This document shows, one piece after another, positions 28,760-36,590 of a DNA stretch of 64,000 nucleotides. Positions within the stretch are counted from its first letter, which is position 1. Every line of letters starts with the position of its first letter. The translations under genes were made by a program, and so were the position numbers. The notes beneath the pieces were generated by a model that worked only from the letters and a program-made list of their open reading frames with translations, searched no databases and was not told the origin of the DNA. Origin of the DNA: Streptomyces erythrochromogenes (GTDB taxonomy: Bacteria; Actinomycetota; Actinomycetes; Streptomycetales; Streptomycetaceae); assembly GCF_036170895.1 (NCBI RefSeq), contig NZ_CP108036.1, forward strand, positions 4,901,501 through 4,965,500. Direction: 5' to 3'.

Positions 28760-31336
28760 GTGGTGACGTTTGCGCAGGCGCAGGAGCGCGCCGAGGAGTG
28801 GATCAACGGGGACGTGCCCGCGTACCAGCACCGGGAGGTGCGGGTACGGGAGTTCGGGCTCGGGTTCGTGGTGTGGGCGGAGGACCGTGCGGCGGGTCCG
28901 GTGTCGGGGGGCGGCCGGCAGCGGCTGGTCATCGCCCGGGACAGCGGCGAGGTGACGTTGTGGCCGGGGCTGCCGGTGGGTGAGGTGATTCGCCGGTACG
29001 AGGAGGAGTACGGGGCCGTGGCTGCGAACGCGGCTTCTGAGGCTTCGGTTCCGCCGCCGCGGATCGACTCGGAGCAGACCTCGTTCATGCTGAGTCCTCC
29101 GGAGTGGCTGCAGGAGGCGGCGGACCGGGCGGGGATTGCGCCGCGGTCGGCTGCGGCTTCTGCCCCGGCGTCCCCGGCGTCTGTGGCGTCGGACGCGGTG
29201 TCCGATTCCGCGTCTGCGTCTGCGTCTGCGTCGGCTTCGGGTTCGGGTTCGGCTTCGGCGGAGTCCGGGCCGGCTGCGGTTCCGGGTGCCGCGGACGCGG
29301 TGCCGTTGCGGCGCGGGGGCGAGATCCCGTACGAGCCGACCGCCAACGACGGGGTTCCGGCGACGCCCGCTGCCGCGGTGCCGATCGGGGCCACGCCGTG
29401 GGCGGGTACCGATGTGAACTCCGGCTCGGACGACGCGTCCGTGCCGCTGCCGGCGACCGTGTTCGCGCCGCCGCTGTCCGGGTCCGACCTGGAGGACGCG
29501 CCGTCGTCCGGGGTGGCTTCCGAGGCGAAGACGACGCTGATGCCGGGCGGCAGCCAGCTGCCGAGGACCGCCGTGGTGCCCGCGCTGGGGTCTTCGCCGC
29601 AGGACATCGCGGACGCGCCGACGAGCAGGGCCCGGGTCTCGCGGCCGGGCGCCGACGCGTCCTCGGGTGCGGGGCAGCCGTCTACGCCGCCAGCTCCTCC
29701 CGGTGCGCCGGGTGCCCCGGGTGCGCCCGGTGGCGGGCTCGACCATGCCGCGACGATGCTGGCCGGTCCGGCCGTGACGGGTCAGCCGCCGGCGCCTCCG
29801 GGTCCGCCCGGTGCGCCCGGTGCTCCGGGTCAGCCGCCCGCGCCTCCCGGCCCGCCCGGAACTCCCGGATCGCTGGGCCGTGGGCTCGACCATGCCGCGA
29901 CGATGCTGGCCGGTCCGGCCGTGACGGGTCAGCCGCCGGCGCCTCCCGGCCCGCCCGGTGCTCCGGGTGCCGGTGCGCCCCAGCCTCCCGGCCCGCCCGG
30001 TCCTCCCGGTGCCCCGGGTGCGCCCGGTGGCGGGCTCGACCATGCCGCGACGATGCTGGCCGGTCCGGCCGTGACGGGTCAGCCGCCGACGCCTCCGGGT
30101 CCGCCCGGTGCGCCCCAGCCTCCCGGTCCTCCCGGTGCGCCCGGTGGCGGGGCCCATCACGCCGCGACGATGCTCGCGGGCCCCGGCGTACCGCAGCCTC
30201 CCGGTCCGCCGGGTGCTCCCGGTGCTCCCGGCGCGCCCGGGGGTGGGCTCGACCATGCCGCGACGATGCTCGCGGGTCCCGGCGTACCGCAGCCTCCCGG
30301 TCCTCCCGGCCCGCCGCCGGGCGGGCCCGCGGCGCAGCCGCAGGCCACCCCGACGGGTGCGCCCACGGTCGGCCCCGGCTACCAGGCCGTGCTGCGCTAC
30401 CGCGCTCCCGACGGCTCCGAGCAGCAGCTCATCCGCCGCTCGGCGCCCGGTACCCCGCACCCGGAGTGGCAGATCCTCTACGAGCTGCGCGCGATGAACG
30501 TGCCGCCGCAGCAGGTGCTGGAGCTGCACACCGAGCTGGAGTCCTGTGAGCTGCCCGGCGGTTACTGCGCCCGGATGATCCGGGAGACGTGGCCGCAGGT
30601 GCGGATCACCAGCGTGGCTCCGTACGGGAAGGACCACGCGGGCCGCCGGCAGGGCATGCGGCACCTGCTCACCCACCAGGGAGAGCTGCACCAGGTCGCG
30701 GACGGTCCGGCGCGGCCGGCGCCGGTGCGTGCGCCGCTGCCGCAGGTTCCGCTGCAGCCGGCGATCCCGCTGGATGCGATCGGGCAGGAGCTGGCGGCTG
30801 CGTTCGGGCCGCAGGGCGTGTTCCGCTTCGACCAGCGGGCGGTGTCCCGTCAGGGTGTGCCGGAGATCGTGGCGCAGACGCTGATGTGGGCGGGCCTGCC
30901 CGTCGATTTCGGGCCGTTCTTCTGGGCGCAGGCGGTGCCGGGGCAGCCGGTGCCGACGCTGGCCGAGCTGGCGGCGCAGCGGCAGGTCCAGCCGGCGTCG
31001 GACGCGGGCTCGTACCTCGTGATCGGCAGTGACTTCGGCAAGGCGCTGTGCGTGCAGTACGGGACCGCGCACATCGTGGCGGTGCCGGTGGAGGGCGGTC
31101 CGGGCGGTGCTCCGGTGCCGCCGCAGTTCGTGAATTCGAGCCTGCCGCAGTTCGCGCGCTCGATGGCGATGCTGGGTCACATGTGGCGGCTGCGGCAGCA
31201 TCTGACGCCGGAGCAGGCGGGCCGCTGGACCGTCGACTTCCAGGCGAATCTGGCGGGGCTCGACAGTGCGGCGCTGTCGTCGCCGGAGAGCTGGTGGTCG
31301 GTCCTGCTGGAGCAGATGTGGGACGGGCTGTTGTGA
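28760..31336 (+). CDS. Large multidomain protein: N-terminal domain, collagen-like linker, deaminase-like domain and SUKH-4-like domain
   Basis: 858 residues. An N-terminal domain of about 85 residues (VTFAQAQERAEEWING...) resembles small YrhB/Imm35-type immunity domains. Ser/Ala-rich sequence follows, then a Gly-Pro-Pro repeat region (about 310-530) with five DHAATMLAGP-type boxes. Residues about 540-640 look like a deaminase: HTE at 590-592 with Cys596 and Cys603 in CELPGGYC as likely zinc ligands. Residues about 670-858 resemble SUKH-4. No signal peptide. The start was set at GTG 28760 because GAGGGG lies 11 bases upstream; ATG 28742 would overlap the preceding gene. Probably an operon with it. 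Confidence 0.75.
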   Translation: MVTFAQAQERAEEWINGDVPAYQHREVRVREFGLGFVVWAEDRAAGPVSGGGRQRLVIARDSGEVTLWPGLPVGEVIRRYEEEYGAVAANAASEASVPPPRIDSEQTSFMLSPPEWLQEAADRAGIAPRSAAASAPASPASVASDAVSDSASASASASASGSGSASAESGPAAVPGAADAVPLRRGGEIPYEPTANDGVPATPAAAVPIGATPWAGTDVNSGSDDASVPLPATVFAPPLSGSDLEDAPSSGVASEAKTTLMPGGSQLPRTAVVPALGSSPQDIADAPTSRARVSRPGADASSGAGQPSTPPAPPGAPGAPGAPGGGLDHAATMLAGPAVTGQPPAPPGPPGAPGAPGQPPAPPGPPGTPGSLGRGLDHAATMLAGPAVTGQPPAPPGPPGAPGAGAPQPPGPPGPPGAPGAPGGGLDHAATMLAGPAVTGQPPTPPGPPGAPQPPGPPGAPGGGAHHAATMLAGPGVPQPPGPPGAPGAPGAPGGGLDHAATMLAGPGVPQPPGPPGPPPGGPAAQPQATPTGAPTVGPGYQAVLRYRAPDGSEQQLIRRSAPGTPHPEWQILYELRAMNVPPQQVLELHTELESCELPGGYCARMIRETWPQVRITSVAPYGKDHAGRRQGMRHLLTHQGELHQVADGPARPAPVRAPLPQVPLQPAIPLDAIGQELAAAFGPQGVFRFDQRAVSRQGVPEIVAQTLMWAGLPVDFGPFFWAQAVPGQPVPTLAELAAQRQVQPASDAGSYLVIGSDFGKALCVQYGTAHIVAVPVEGGPGGAPVPPQFVNSSLPQFARSMAMLGHMWRLRQHLTPEQAGRWTVDFQANLAGLDSAALSSPESWWSVLLEQMWDGLL
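29728..30305 (+). repeat. Coding repeats: Gly-Pro-rich units with five DHAATMLAGP boxes
   Basis: Within the multidomain gene, DNA units such as CTCGACCATGCCGCGACGAT recur five times (one as GCCCATCACGCC...), separated by PPGPPGAPG-type codons. The three upstream units carry AVTGQPP after the box and the last two carry GVPQPP, so the array grew by duplication of subsets. Confidence 0.88.
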
Positions 31337-31377
31337 TGTCCGTCTGATTGCGGCATTGCGCCATCGCGTGATCGGTT

Positions 31378-31424
31378 GAATGGCCGGGTCGGGACCCTCC
31401 GAGGGGGTCTCGGCCCGGCCATTC
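31378..31424 (+). terminator. Terminator after the SUKH operon
   Basis: 20-bp stem GAATGGCCGGGTCGGGACCC / GGGTCTCGGCCCGGCCATTC with two imperfect pairs and a 7-base loop. Confidence 0.85.
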
Positions 31425-31486
31425 GGGCTTCAGGGATCAAATGGCGCATCCTTGACGGGAATCCCCGCGAGAGAGGCGCATCCAGG

Positions 31487-32359
31487 ATGAGTGCACCCAT
31501 TGCGACCGTGCGCGGTCGCGGCTACCGCATGGAAGAGGTCGACCGGTATCTCGCCCGGCTCTCCGGGAGCCGTGACGAGGCCTGGGAGCGGGTGGCGCGG
31601 CTGACGGTCCTGGCCAAGCAGATGGAGGCGGAGGCGGCACGGCTGCGCGAGGTCGTGGCCGGACTCGCCCCGCAGACGTACGACGAGCTGGGCGAGCGTG
31701 CCCGGCGGATCCTGCTGCTGGCGGAGGAGGAGGCCGAGGCCGTACGGACGGAGGCGCGGGCGGACGTGTCCGCGACGCTGGACGCGGCCGGGGTGCGTGC
31801 CGAGCGGGTGGCGGAGCTGGCGCGCGGCGACGCGGAGGCGGTGCGCGAGCAGACCGAGGTCCGGGCGCGGCAGGGGTTGTTGCGGGCGGAGCGGGAGGCG
31901 GACGACCTGCGGGCGGGAGCGCGCCAGGACGCTGCAACGTGGCGGGCGGACGCGGCGGCGGTGCTGGCGAAGGTGCGGCGGCGGGCGGAAGCGGCGCGGG
32001 TGGAGCGGGAGCGGGAGCAGGGGGAACGCTGGGAGGCGGCGGGGCGGGAGCTGGCGGCGCGGGAGGCGGAGCTGGACGCGCGCCTCGCGGAGTCGGAGCG
32101 GTACGCGGAGTCCGGGCTGGCGGAGGCGCGGCGGGGGTTCGCGGAGGCGGAGGAGGCGGCGCGGCACGGCCAGGAGGACGCGGAGGCGCGGGCCGCGGAG
32201 CTGGTCGCGCAGGCGAGGGTGGCGCAGGAGCGGATCTCGCGGGAGACGGAGCGGGTGCTGCGCGAGCATGTGGAGGCACAGGAGGAGATGCGGGCTCACA
32301 TGGCGCATGTCAGGGCCAGTTTGTCGGCGCTGACGGGGAGGGCTCCGGCGGAGGGCTGA
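31487..32359 (+). CDS. DivIVA-like/long coiled-coil protein
   Basis: 290 residues, nearly all Ala, Glu and Arg in heptad pattern from residue 25 to 270. The first 25 residues (VRGRGYRMEEVDRYLARL) resemble the N-terminal DivIVA/GpsB motif that starts with a G-x-G-Y-x-x-x-x-V-D element. Streptomyces has several such proteins, including DivIVA itself, Scy and FilP, which form filaments or tip-organising assemblies; this one is not one of those three as I remember them, and its role is unknown. ATG 31487 has GAGAGG upstream. A simple CCTGG/CCGTTG-rich stretch follows the stop. Confidence 0.75.
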   Translation: MSAPIATVRGRGYRMEEVDRYLARLSGSRDEAWERVARLTVLAKQMEAEAARLREVVAGLAPQTYDELGERARRILLLAEEEAEAVRTEARADVSATLDAAGVRAERVAELARGDAEAVREQTEVRARQGLLRAEREADDLRAGARQDAATWRADAAAVLAKVRRRAEAARVEREREQGERWEAAGRELAAREAELDARLAESERYAESGLAEARRGFAEAEEAARHGQEDAEARAAELVAQARVAQERISRETERVLREHVEAQEEMRAHMAHVRASLSALTGRAPAEG

Positions 32360-32464
32360 GGCCGTTGCCGTTGCCCTGGCCCGTGCCGCTGCCCTGCCCT
32401 GGCCGTTGCCCGGGGCAGGGGTGGGTCCCGGTACGTGTCTCCCGCCGCTGCCTACGGAAGGCGT

Positions 32465-32728
32465 CCTGAGGAAGTGTTCGATCAGCGGCGCGATCTGGGG
32501 GAGGTGGGTCTCCAGGGCGAAGTGGCCCGCGCCCTCGAAGACGTGGACGTCGGCGTCGGGGGCGTCGCGGAGGTAGGCCTTCGCGCCCGCCGGGGTGAAG
32601 AAGGGGTCGCCGGCTCCCCAGACGACCAGTACGGGTACGCGGGAGCTGCGCAGCCAGGCCTGCCAGGCCGGGTAGTGGGCGAAGTCGGAGGCGTAGTCGA
32701 AGGCCAGGTCGGCCTGGGCGTCGGTGCG
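32465..32728 (-). pseudogene. C-terminal remnant of an alpha/beta hydrolase
   Basis: 88 codons encode a recognisable alpha/beta-hydrolase tail: DLAFDYASDFAHYPAWQAWL, PVLVVWGAGDPFFTPAGAK (the acid loop GxxD) and FEGAGHFALETHLPQIA with the catalytic His. The N-terminal half with nucleophile elbow is missing; upstream sequence changes abruptly into a different gene on the other strand. The normal stop codon after the terminal EHFLR is also absent, and the frame runs on antisense to the coiled-coil gene. Non-functional. Confidence 0.8.
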
Positions 32729-32737
32729 GCCGGGCCG

Positions 32738-32916
32738 GCCGAGGCGGTGGCGGAGCTGCTGACCGACCCGAGGGCCGGGCAGGTGCGGGAGTGCGAGGCA
32801 CCTGACTGCGTGCTGCTGTTCCTGCCCGCGCACCCGCGCCGCCGCTGGTGCGTGGCCGGTGTCTGCGGCAACGGGCCCGGGTGGCCCGCTACTACGCCCG
32901 TTACAAGGACGTCTGA
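32738..32916 (+). pseudogene. C-terminal remnant of a CGNR zinc-finger regulator, with a frameshift
   Basis: The frame reads AEAVAELLTD, RECEAPDCVLLF and RRRWCVAGVCGN, the C-terminal CGNR zinc finger of a family of putative regulators. The next codon has lost one base: inserting one C after position 32872 restores R-ARVARYYARYKDV and the stop at 32914. The N-terminal domain is missing. With the hydrolase remnant it marks a deletion that removed the 5' ends of two divergent genes. Confidence 0.8.
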
Positions 32917-33788
32917 CGTCCGTGCCGGGTGACGGCCTGGGTGGGTTGTGCCGGGACGGTGGGGCCCTCGTAGCAGTACGGGTCGCTGCGCAGGCCCCGG
33001 GACGTGACCACCACCGTCAGGGGCGGCGTCGCCGTCGGCGGCAGGGTGGCCGTCAGGGCGCCGGTCAGCGGGTCGGGCCGTGCCTCCAGCGGGGTGTCGT
33101 CGACGGTGACGAGGGGCGGGCGGCCCGCCGGGTCGGGGGTGAAGCCGCCGCCCTCGACGGTGAGGCGGTCGCCGGAGAGCGAGGCCCCGGTGATCACCGG
33201 GTTGGCGCGGGTGGCCATCTTGTTGACGAGGTAGGCGCCGGCCGGGGCGCCCGTGAGGGCCCAGATCCCCTCGGGGAGGCGGGGGAGGCCCGCGCCCACG
33301 TCGGCGAGGAAGAAGAGGACGACGTAGAGCATCGTGACCGCGCTGAGGGTGACGTACTGGAGGTCGACGAGGTCGGTGCGGCCGCTGTCGTTCGCGATGA
33401 GCTCCCGCAGCGGGCGCCGGCCCGACGCGGTGGGCGGTGCGGCCGGTTTGGCGAGGCTGCCGCGTTCCACGCGCAGGCCGACGACCGTCTTGGCCGCGAT
33501 CAGCGCCACGTACGGGCCGCCGAGCAGTGGCAGGTACACCGTCGTCAGGGTGGACAGCGGGCCGTCGGAGCCGCTGAAGTACTGCACGCCGCCGCCCGCG
33601 GTGAGGCCGTAGCCCAGGATGGCGAGCAGGAGCCAGACCAGGATCACGGTCCAGGCCAGGGCGAGCGCGATCGAGGTGGAGAGCCGGCCGTCGCGGCCGG
33701 TGATGAAGGCCGGGCTGGTGCGCAGCCGCAGGCAGATCGGGCCGGCCAGCGCGGCCAGTAAGAGCAGTGCGCACAGTGTGGATGCCAT
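32901..33788 (-). CDS. Membrane protein of unknown function with extracytoplasmic tail
   Basis: 295 residues with helices near 3-22, 36-62, 85-110 and 148-172, including a central charged loop RPLRELIANDSGRTDLVDLQ. The C-terminal 110 residues (VITGASLSGDRLTVEGGGFTPD...) resemble an IPT/TIG-like beta fold and probably lie outside the cell. ATG 33788 follows GGGGGACACC. Its stop overlaps the end of the CGNR remnant by 16 bases on the opposite strand. The family was not recognised. It shares direction with the exporter gene upstream, 74 bases away. Confidence 0.65.
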   Translation of the reverse strand: MASTLCALLLLAALAGPICLRLRTSPAFITGRDGRLSTSIALALAWTVILVWLLLAILGYGLTAGGGVQYFSGSDGPLSTLTTVYLPLLGGPYVALIAAKTVVGLRVERGSLAKPAAPPTASGRRPLRELIANDSGRTDLVDLQYVTLSAVTMLYVVLFFLADVGAGLPRLPEGIWALTGAPAGAYLVNKMATRANPVITGASLSGDRLTVEGGGFTPDPAGRPPLVTVDDTPLEARPDPLTGALTATLPPTATPPLTVVVTSRGLRSDPYCYEGPTVPAQPTQAVTRHGRQTSL

Positions 33789-33861
33789 GGTGTCCCCCCG
33801 GATGACGGTGCTGCGTACGAGGGTCGCCGACTGCCCTGGTCATGACAAGGCGGCTCTCCGG

Positions 33862-35475
33862 CTACTCGTCGCGCAGTTCGGGGAGGACCGGGAACCTGCG
33901 GGGTGCCACCAGGAGCAGGACGAGGAGCGCGGCCACGGCGGCCGCCGTCGCGCCGAGGAAGATGTGCTCGACGGCGGCGGCCACTGCTTCGCGCAGGTGG
34001 TCGGCGGCGGCCCGGGGGAGCAGGCCCGGGTGTTCCAGGGCCTTGGCCACGTCGTCGAGGTGGCCCGGGACCCCCGGTGCGGGGGCGTCGGCCAGGCGGG
34101 CGGCGATGGTGGCGTTGGCGACGGCGGCGAGCAGGGCGGCGCCCACGCTCTGGCCGACCTGGCGGCAGAAGAGCACCGAGGCGGTGGTGGTGCCGCGCTC
34201 GGCCCAGCCGACGGTGGACTGGACGCCGACGATCAGCGGGAGCTGGAAGAGGCCGAGGGAGGCGCCGAGCAGCAGCATGACCAGTGCCGGCTGCCACGGC
34301 CGGGCGGGGTACGGGAGCAGGGTGAAGGAGTAGAGGATGACCGCGGCCAGGGCGATGCCGACGGCCGCGGTGTTGCGGAAGCCGATGCGCCGGTAGACGT
34401 GCTGGCTGAGGGCGGCGGTGACGGGCCAGCTGAGGGTCATCACGGACATGACGAGTCCGGCGCCGACGGGTCCGAGGCCGAGTACGGACTGGGCGTACGT
34501 CGGCATGAAGACCATCGGGGCGACCATCAGCAGGCCGAGGGCGCCCATGGCCAGGTTGACGGCGGCGATGGTGCGCCGGCGCCACACCCAGCCGGGCAGG
34601 ATCGGTTCCTCCGCCCGCCGTTCCACCCGGACGACCACCGCGGCCAGTACGGCGCTCGCGCCCAGCAGGCCCAGGGAGGGGGCGGACAGCCAGGGCCAGG
34701 CGACGCCGCCCTGGACGAGGGCGAAGAGGAGGAGTCCGCCGCAGCAGAAGACGCCGAGGGCGCCCGCCCAGTCGACGCGGCCGCGGCGGCCGGGTGAGCG
34801 GACGGGCTCGGTCAGGTGGCGGGTGATCATCCACAGGGCGAGGGCGGCCAGTGGCAGGTTGATCAGGAAGATCCACCGCCAGTGGGCGTAGGAGGCGAGC
34901 AGTCCGCCGAGGGCGGGGCCGGCCACGGCCGAGGTGGCCCAGACGCTGGACATGCGGGCCTGGATCCTCGGGCGTTCCTTGAGCGGGTACAGGTCGGCGG
35001 CCAGGGTCTGGACGGTGCCCTGGAGGGCGCCGCCGCCGAGGCCCTGGACGATGCGGAAGGCGATGAGGGCGGCCATGTTCCAGGCGGACGCGCACAGCAG
35101 CGAGCCGAGGAGGAAGAGGGCGATGCCGAAGAGCAGGACGGGCTTGCGGCCGAAGGTGTCGGACAGCTTTCCGTAGACCGGCAGGGTGACGGTGACGGCG
35201 AGCAGGTAGCCGGAGAAGAGCCAGGAGAAGACGGAGAAGCCGCCGAGGTCGCCGACGATCTGGGGGACGGCGGTGGCGACGATGGTGCTGTCGAGGGCGA
35301 CGAGGGCCATGCCGAGCATCAGCGAGACGACGACGGGGGTCGGGGGGCGTCCGTCCGGCGTGCCGGCTCCGACGCCGGTCGCGCCTTTGGCCGAAACGGC
35401 CGCACCGGGGGCGCCGCCCGCGCGCCCGGCGGGTATGCCGTCCGGACCTCCGTCCGTGCTGTCCGCTGCGGGCAC
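33862..35475 (-). CDS. MFS drug exporter, DHA2 (14-helix, EmrB/QacA) family
   Basis: 537 residues with about 14 hydrophobic segments. The first helix carries the DHA2 motif LDSTIVATAVPQI, motif A follows as GKLSDTFGRKP, and the motif C-like segment WRWIFLINLP is present after helix 5. Family members exchange protons for hydrophobic drugs or dyes. The start was placed at GTG 35475, which has GAAGGGATCTC upstream; an in-frame GTG 7 codons earlier lacks a ribosome-binding site. No TetR-type regulator adjoins it; the palindromic region upstream is shared with the divergent ABC operon. Confidence 0.9.
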   Translation of the reverse strand: MPAADSTDGGPDGIPAGRAGGAPGAAVSAKGATGVGAGTPDGRPPTPVVVSLMLGMALVALDSTIVATAVPQIVGDLGGFSVFSWLFSGYLLAVTVTLPVYGKLSDTFGRKPVLLFGIALFLLGSLLCASAWNMAALIAFRIVQGLGGGALQGTVQTLAADLYPLKERPRIQARMSSVWATSAVAGPALGGLLASYAHWRWIFLINLPLAALALWMITRHLTEPVRSPGRRGRVDWAGALGVFCCGGLLLFALVQGGVAWPWLSAPSLGLLGASAVLAAVVVRVERRAEEPILPGWVWRRRTIAAVNLAMGALGLLMVAPMVFMPTYAQSVLGLGPVGAGLVMSVMTLSWPVTAALSQHVYRRIGFRNTAAVGIALAAVILYSFTLLPYPARPWQPALVMLLLGASLGLFQLPLIVGVQSTVGWAERGTTTASVLFCRQVGQSVGAALLAAVANATIAARLADAPAPGVPGHLDDVAKALEHPGLLPRAAADHLREAVAAAVEHIFLGATAAAVAALLVLLLVAPRRFPVLPELRDE

Positions 35476-35548
35476 CGAGATCCCTTCCCCTTGCACGTAC
35501 TTGCGGGGGACACCATCTCACCGCCGCCCTGCGGGCGGTATCCCTCAG

Positions 35549-35602
35549 GCCGCGTAGTCCGAAGGGCGGACAACCCCTAGGGGTCCCTCCGCACTACGGG
35601 CC
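35549..35602. promoter_or_regulatory. Large imperfect palindrome in the exporter/ABC divergent region
   Basis: Arms GGCCGCGTAGTCCGAAGGG and CCCTCCGCACTACGGGCC pair with two mismatches and one gap. Within lies the exact palindrome ACCCCTAGGGGT (35573-35584). The position, 200 bases before the ABC start and 75 before the exporter start, and the GTAGTsCGrAGGG half sites suggest an operator for a two-component or dimeric repressor. The 326-base region between the two start codons has no ORF. Confidence 0.6.
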
Positions 35603-35801
35603 AGGGGTCTTTCCTCCCGGCGGAGGAGGTGGAGGCGTCGGGCGTCTCCTTAACTGGAGCATACGAACCGGGGGTGCGGGTGGGGATAACCCCCGGGCGG
35701 ATACGGCTACGGGCACCAGCGCGCCGTAGGCCGGGGCGCCGCAGACTTCATCACGGCGACGCACGCACGCAGACGCACGCATTCGAAGAAGGAGACAGAC
35801 C

Positions 35802-36590
35802 GTGACAACGGCAATGACCGAAACCAGGCACGGGGGTACTGGAGGGCATGCTGCCGTCGCGGCCCGGGCGCGGAAGGTCGTCAAGGCCTACGGCTCCGGG
35901 GAGACGCGTGTCGTCGCCCTCGACGAGGTGGACGTGGACATCATGCGCGGCCAGTTCACCGCGATCATGGGTCCGTCGGGTTCCGGCAAGTCCACGCTGA
36001 TGCACTGCCTCGCCGGCCTCGACACGGTGACCAGCGGGCAGATCCACCTGGACGACACCGAGATCACCGGGCTGAAGGACAAGAAGCTCACGAGGCTGCG
36101 CCGCGACCGGATCGGCTTCATCTTCCAGGCCTTCAACCTGCTGCCCACGCTCAACGCCCTGGAGAACATCACGCTCCCCATGGACATCGCGGGCCGCAAG
36201 CCCGAGGCGGAGTGGCTGAACCGGGTGGTGGAGACCGTGGGCCTGGCCGGCCGACTCAAGCACCGTCCGACCGAGCTCTCCGGCGGCCAGCAGCAGCGCG
36301 TCGCCGTGGCCCGCGCCCTCGCCGCCCGCCCCGAGATCATCTTCGGTGACGAGCCGACCGGAAACCTGGACTCCCGTGCGGGCGCCGAGGTCCTCGGCTT
36401 CCTGCGCCGTTCGGTGGACGAGCTCGGCCAGACCATCGTCATGGTCACCCACGATCCCGTGGCAGCCTCCTACGCCGACCGCGTCATCTTCCTGGCCGAC
36501 GGCCGGATCGTCGACGAGATGCACGCGCCCACCGCCGACCAGGTCCTGGACCGGATGAAGGACTTCGACGCGCGCGGGCGGACCTCATGA
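35802..36590 (+). CDS. ABC transporter ATPase, MacB/LolD type
   Basis: 262 residues with Walker A GPSGSGKST (57-65), signature LSGGQQQR and Walker B FGDEPTGNLD, then a THD switch His. The sequence DRIGFIFQAFNLLPTL is typical of MacB/LolD/FtsE-like ATPases that drive FtsX-fold permeases. The GTG start has AAGGAG 7 bases upstream. The stop overlaps the permease start (ATGA), so the two are one translationally coupled unit. Confidence 0.95.
   Translation: MTTAMTETRHGGTGGHAAVAARARKVVKAYGSGETRVVALDEVDVDIMRGQFTAIMGPSGSGKSTLMHCLAGLDTVTSGQIHLDDTEITGLKDKKLTRLRRDRIGFIFQAFNLLPTLNALENITLPMDIAGRKPEAEWLNRVVETVGLAGRLKHRPTELSGGQQQRVAVARALAARPEIIFGDEPTGNLDSRAGAEVLGFLRRSVDELGQTIVMVTHDPVAASYADRVIFLADGRIVDEMHAPTADQVLDRMKDFDARGRTS

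Noticed and set aside
32360..32450. Simple CCGTTG/CCTGG-rich stretch after the coiled-coil gene as a small RNA
   Set aside because: Low-complexity repeat with no stable hairpin; more likely eroded sequence beside the pseudogenes.
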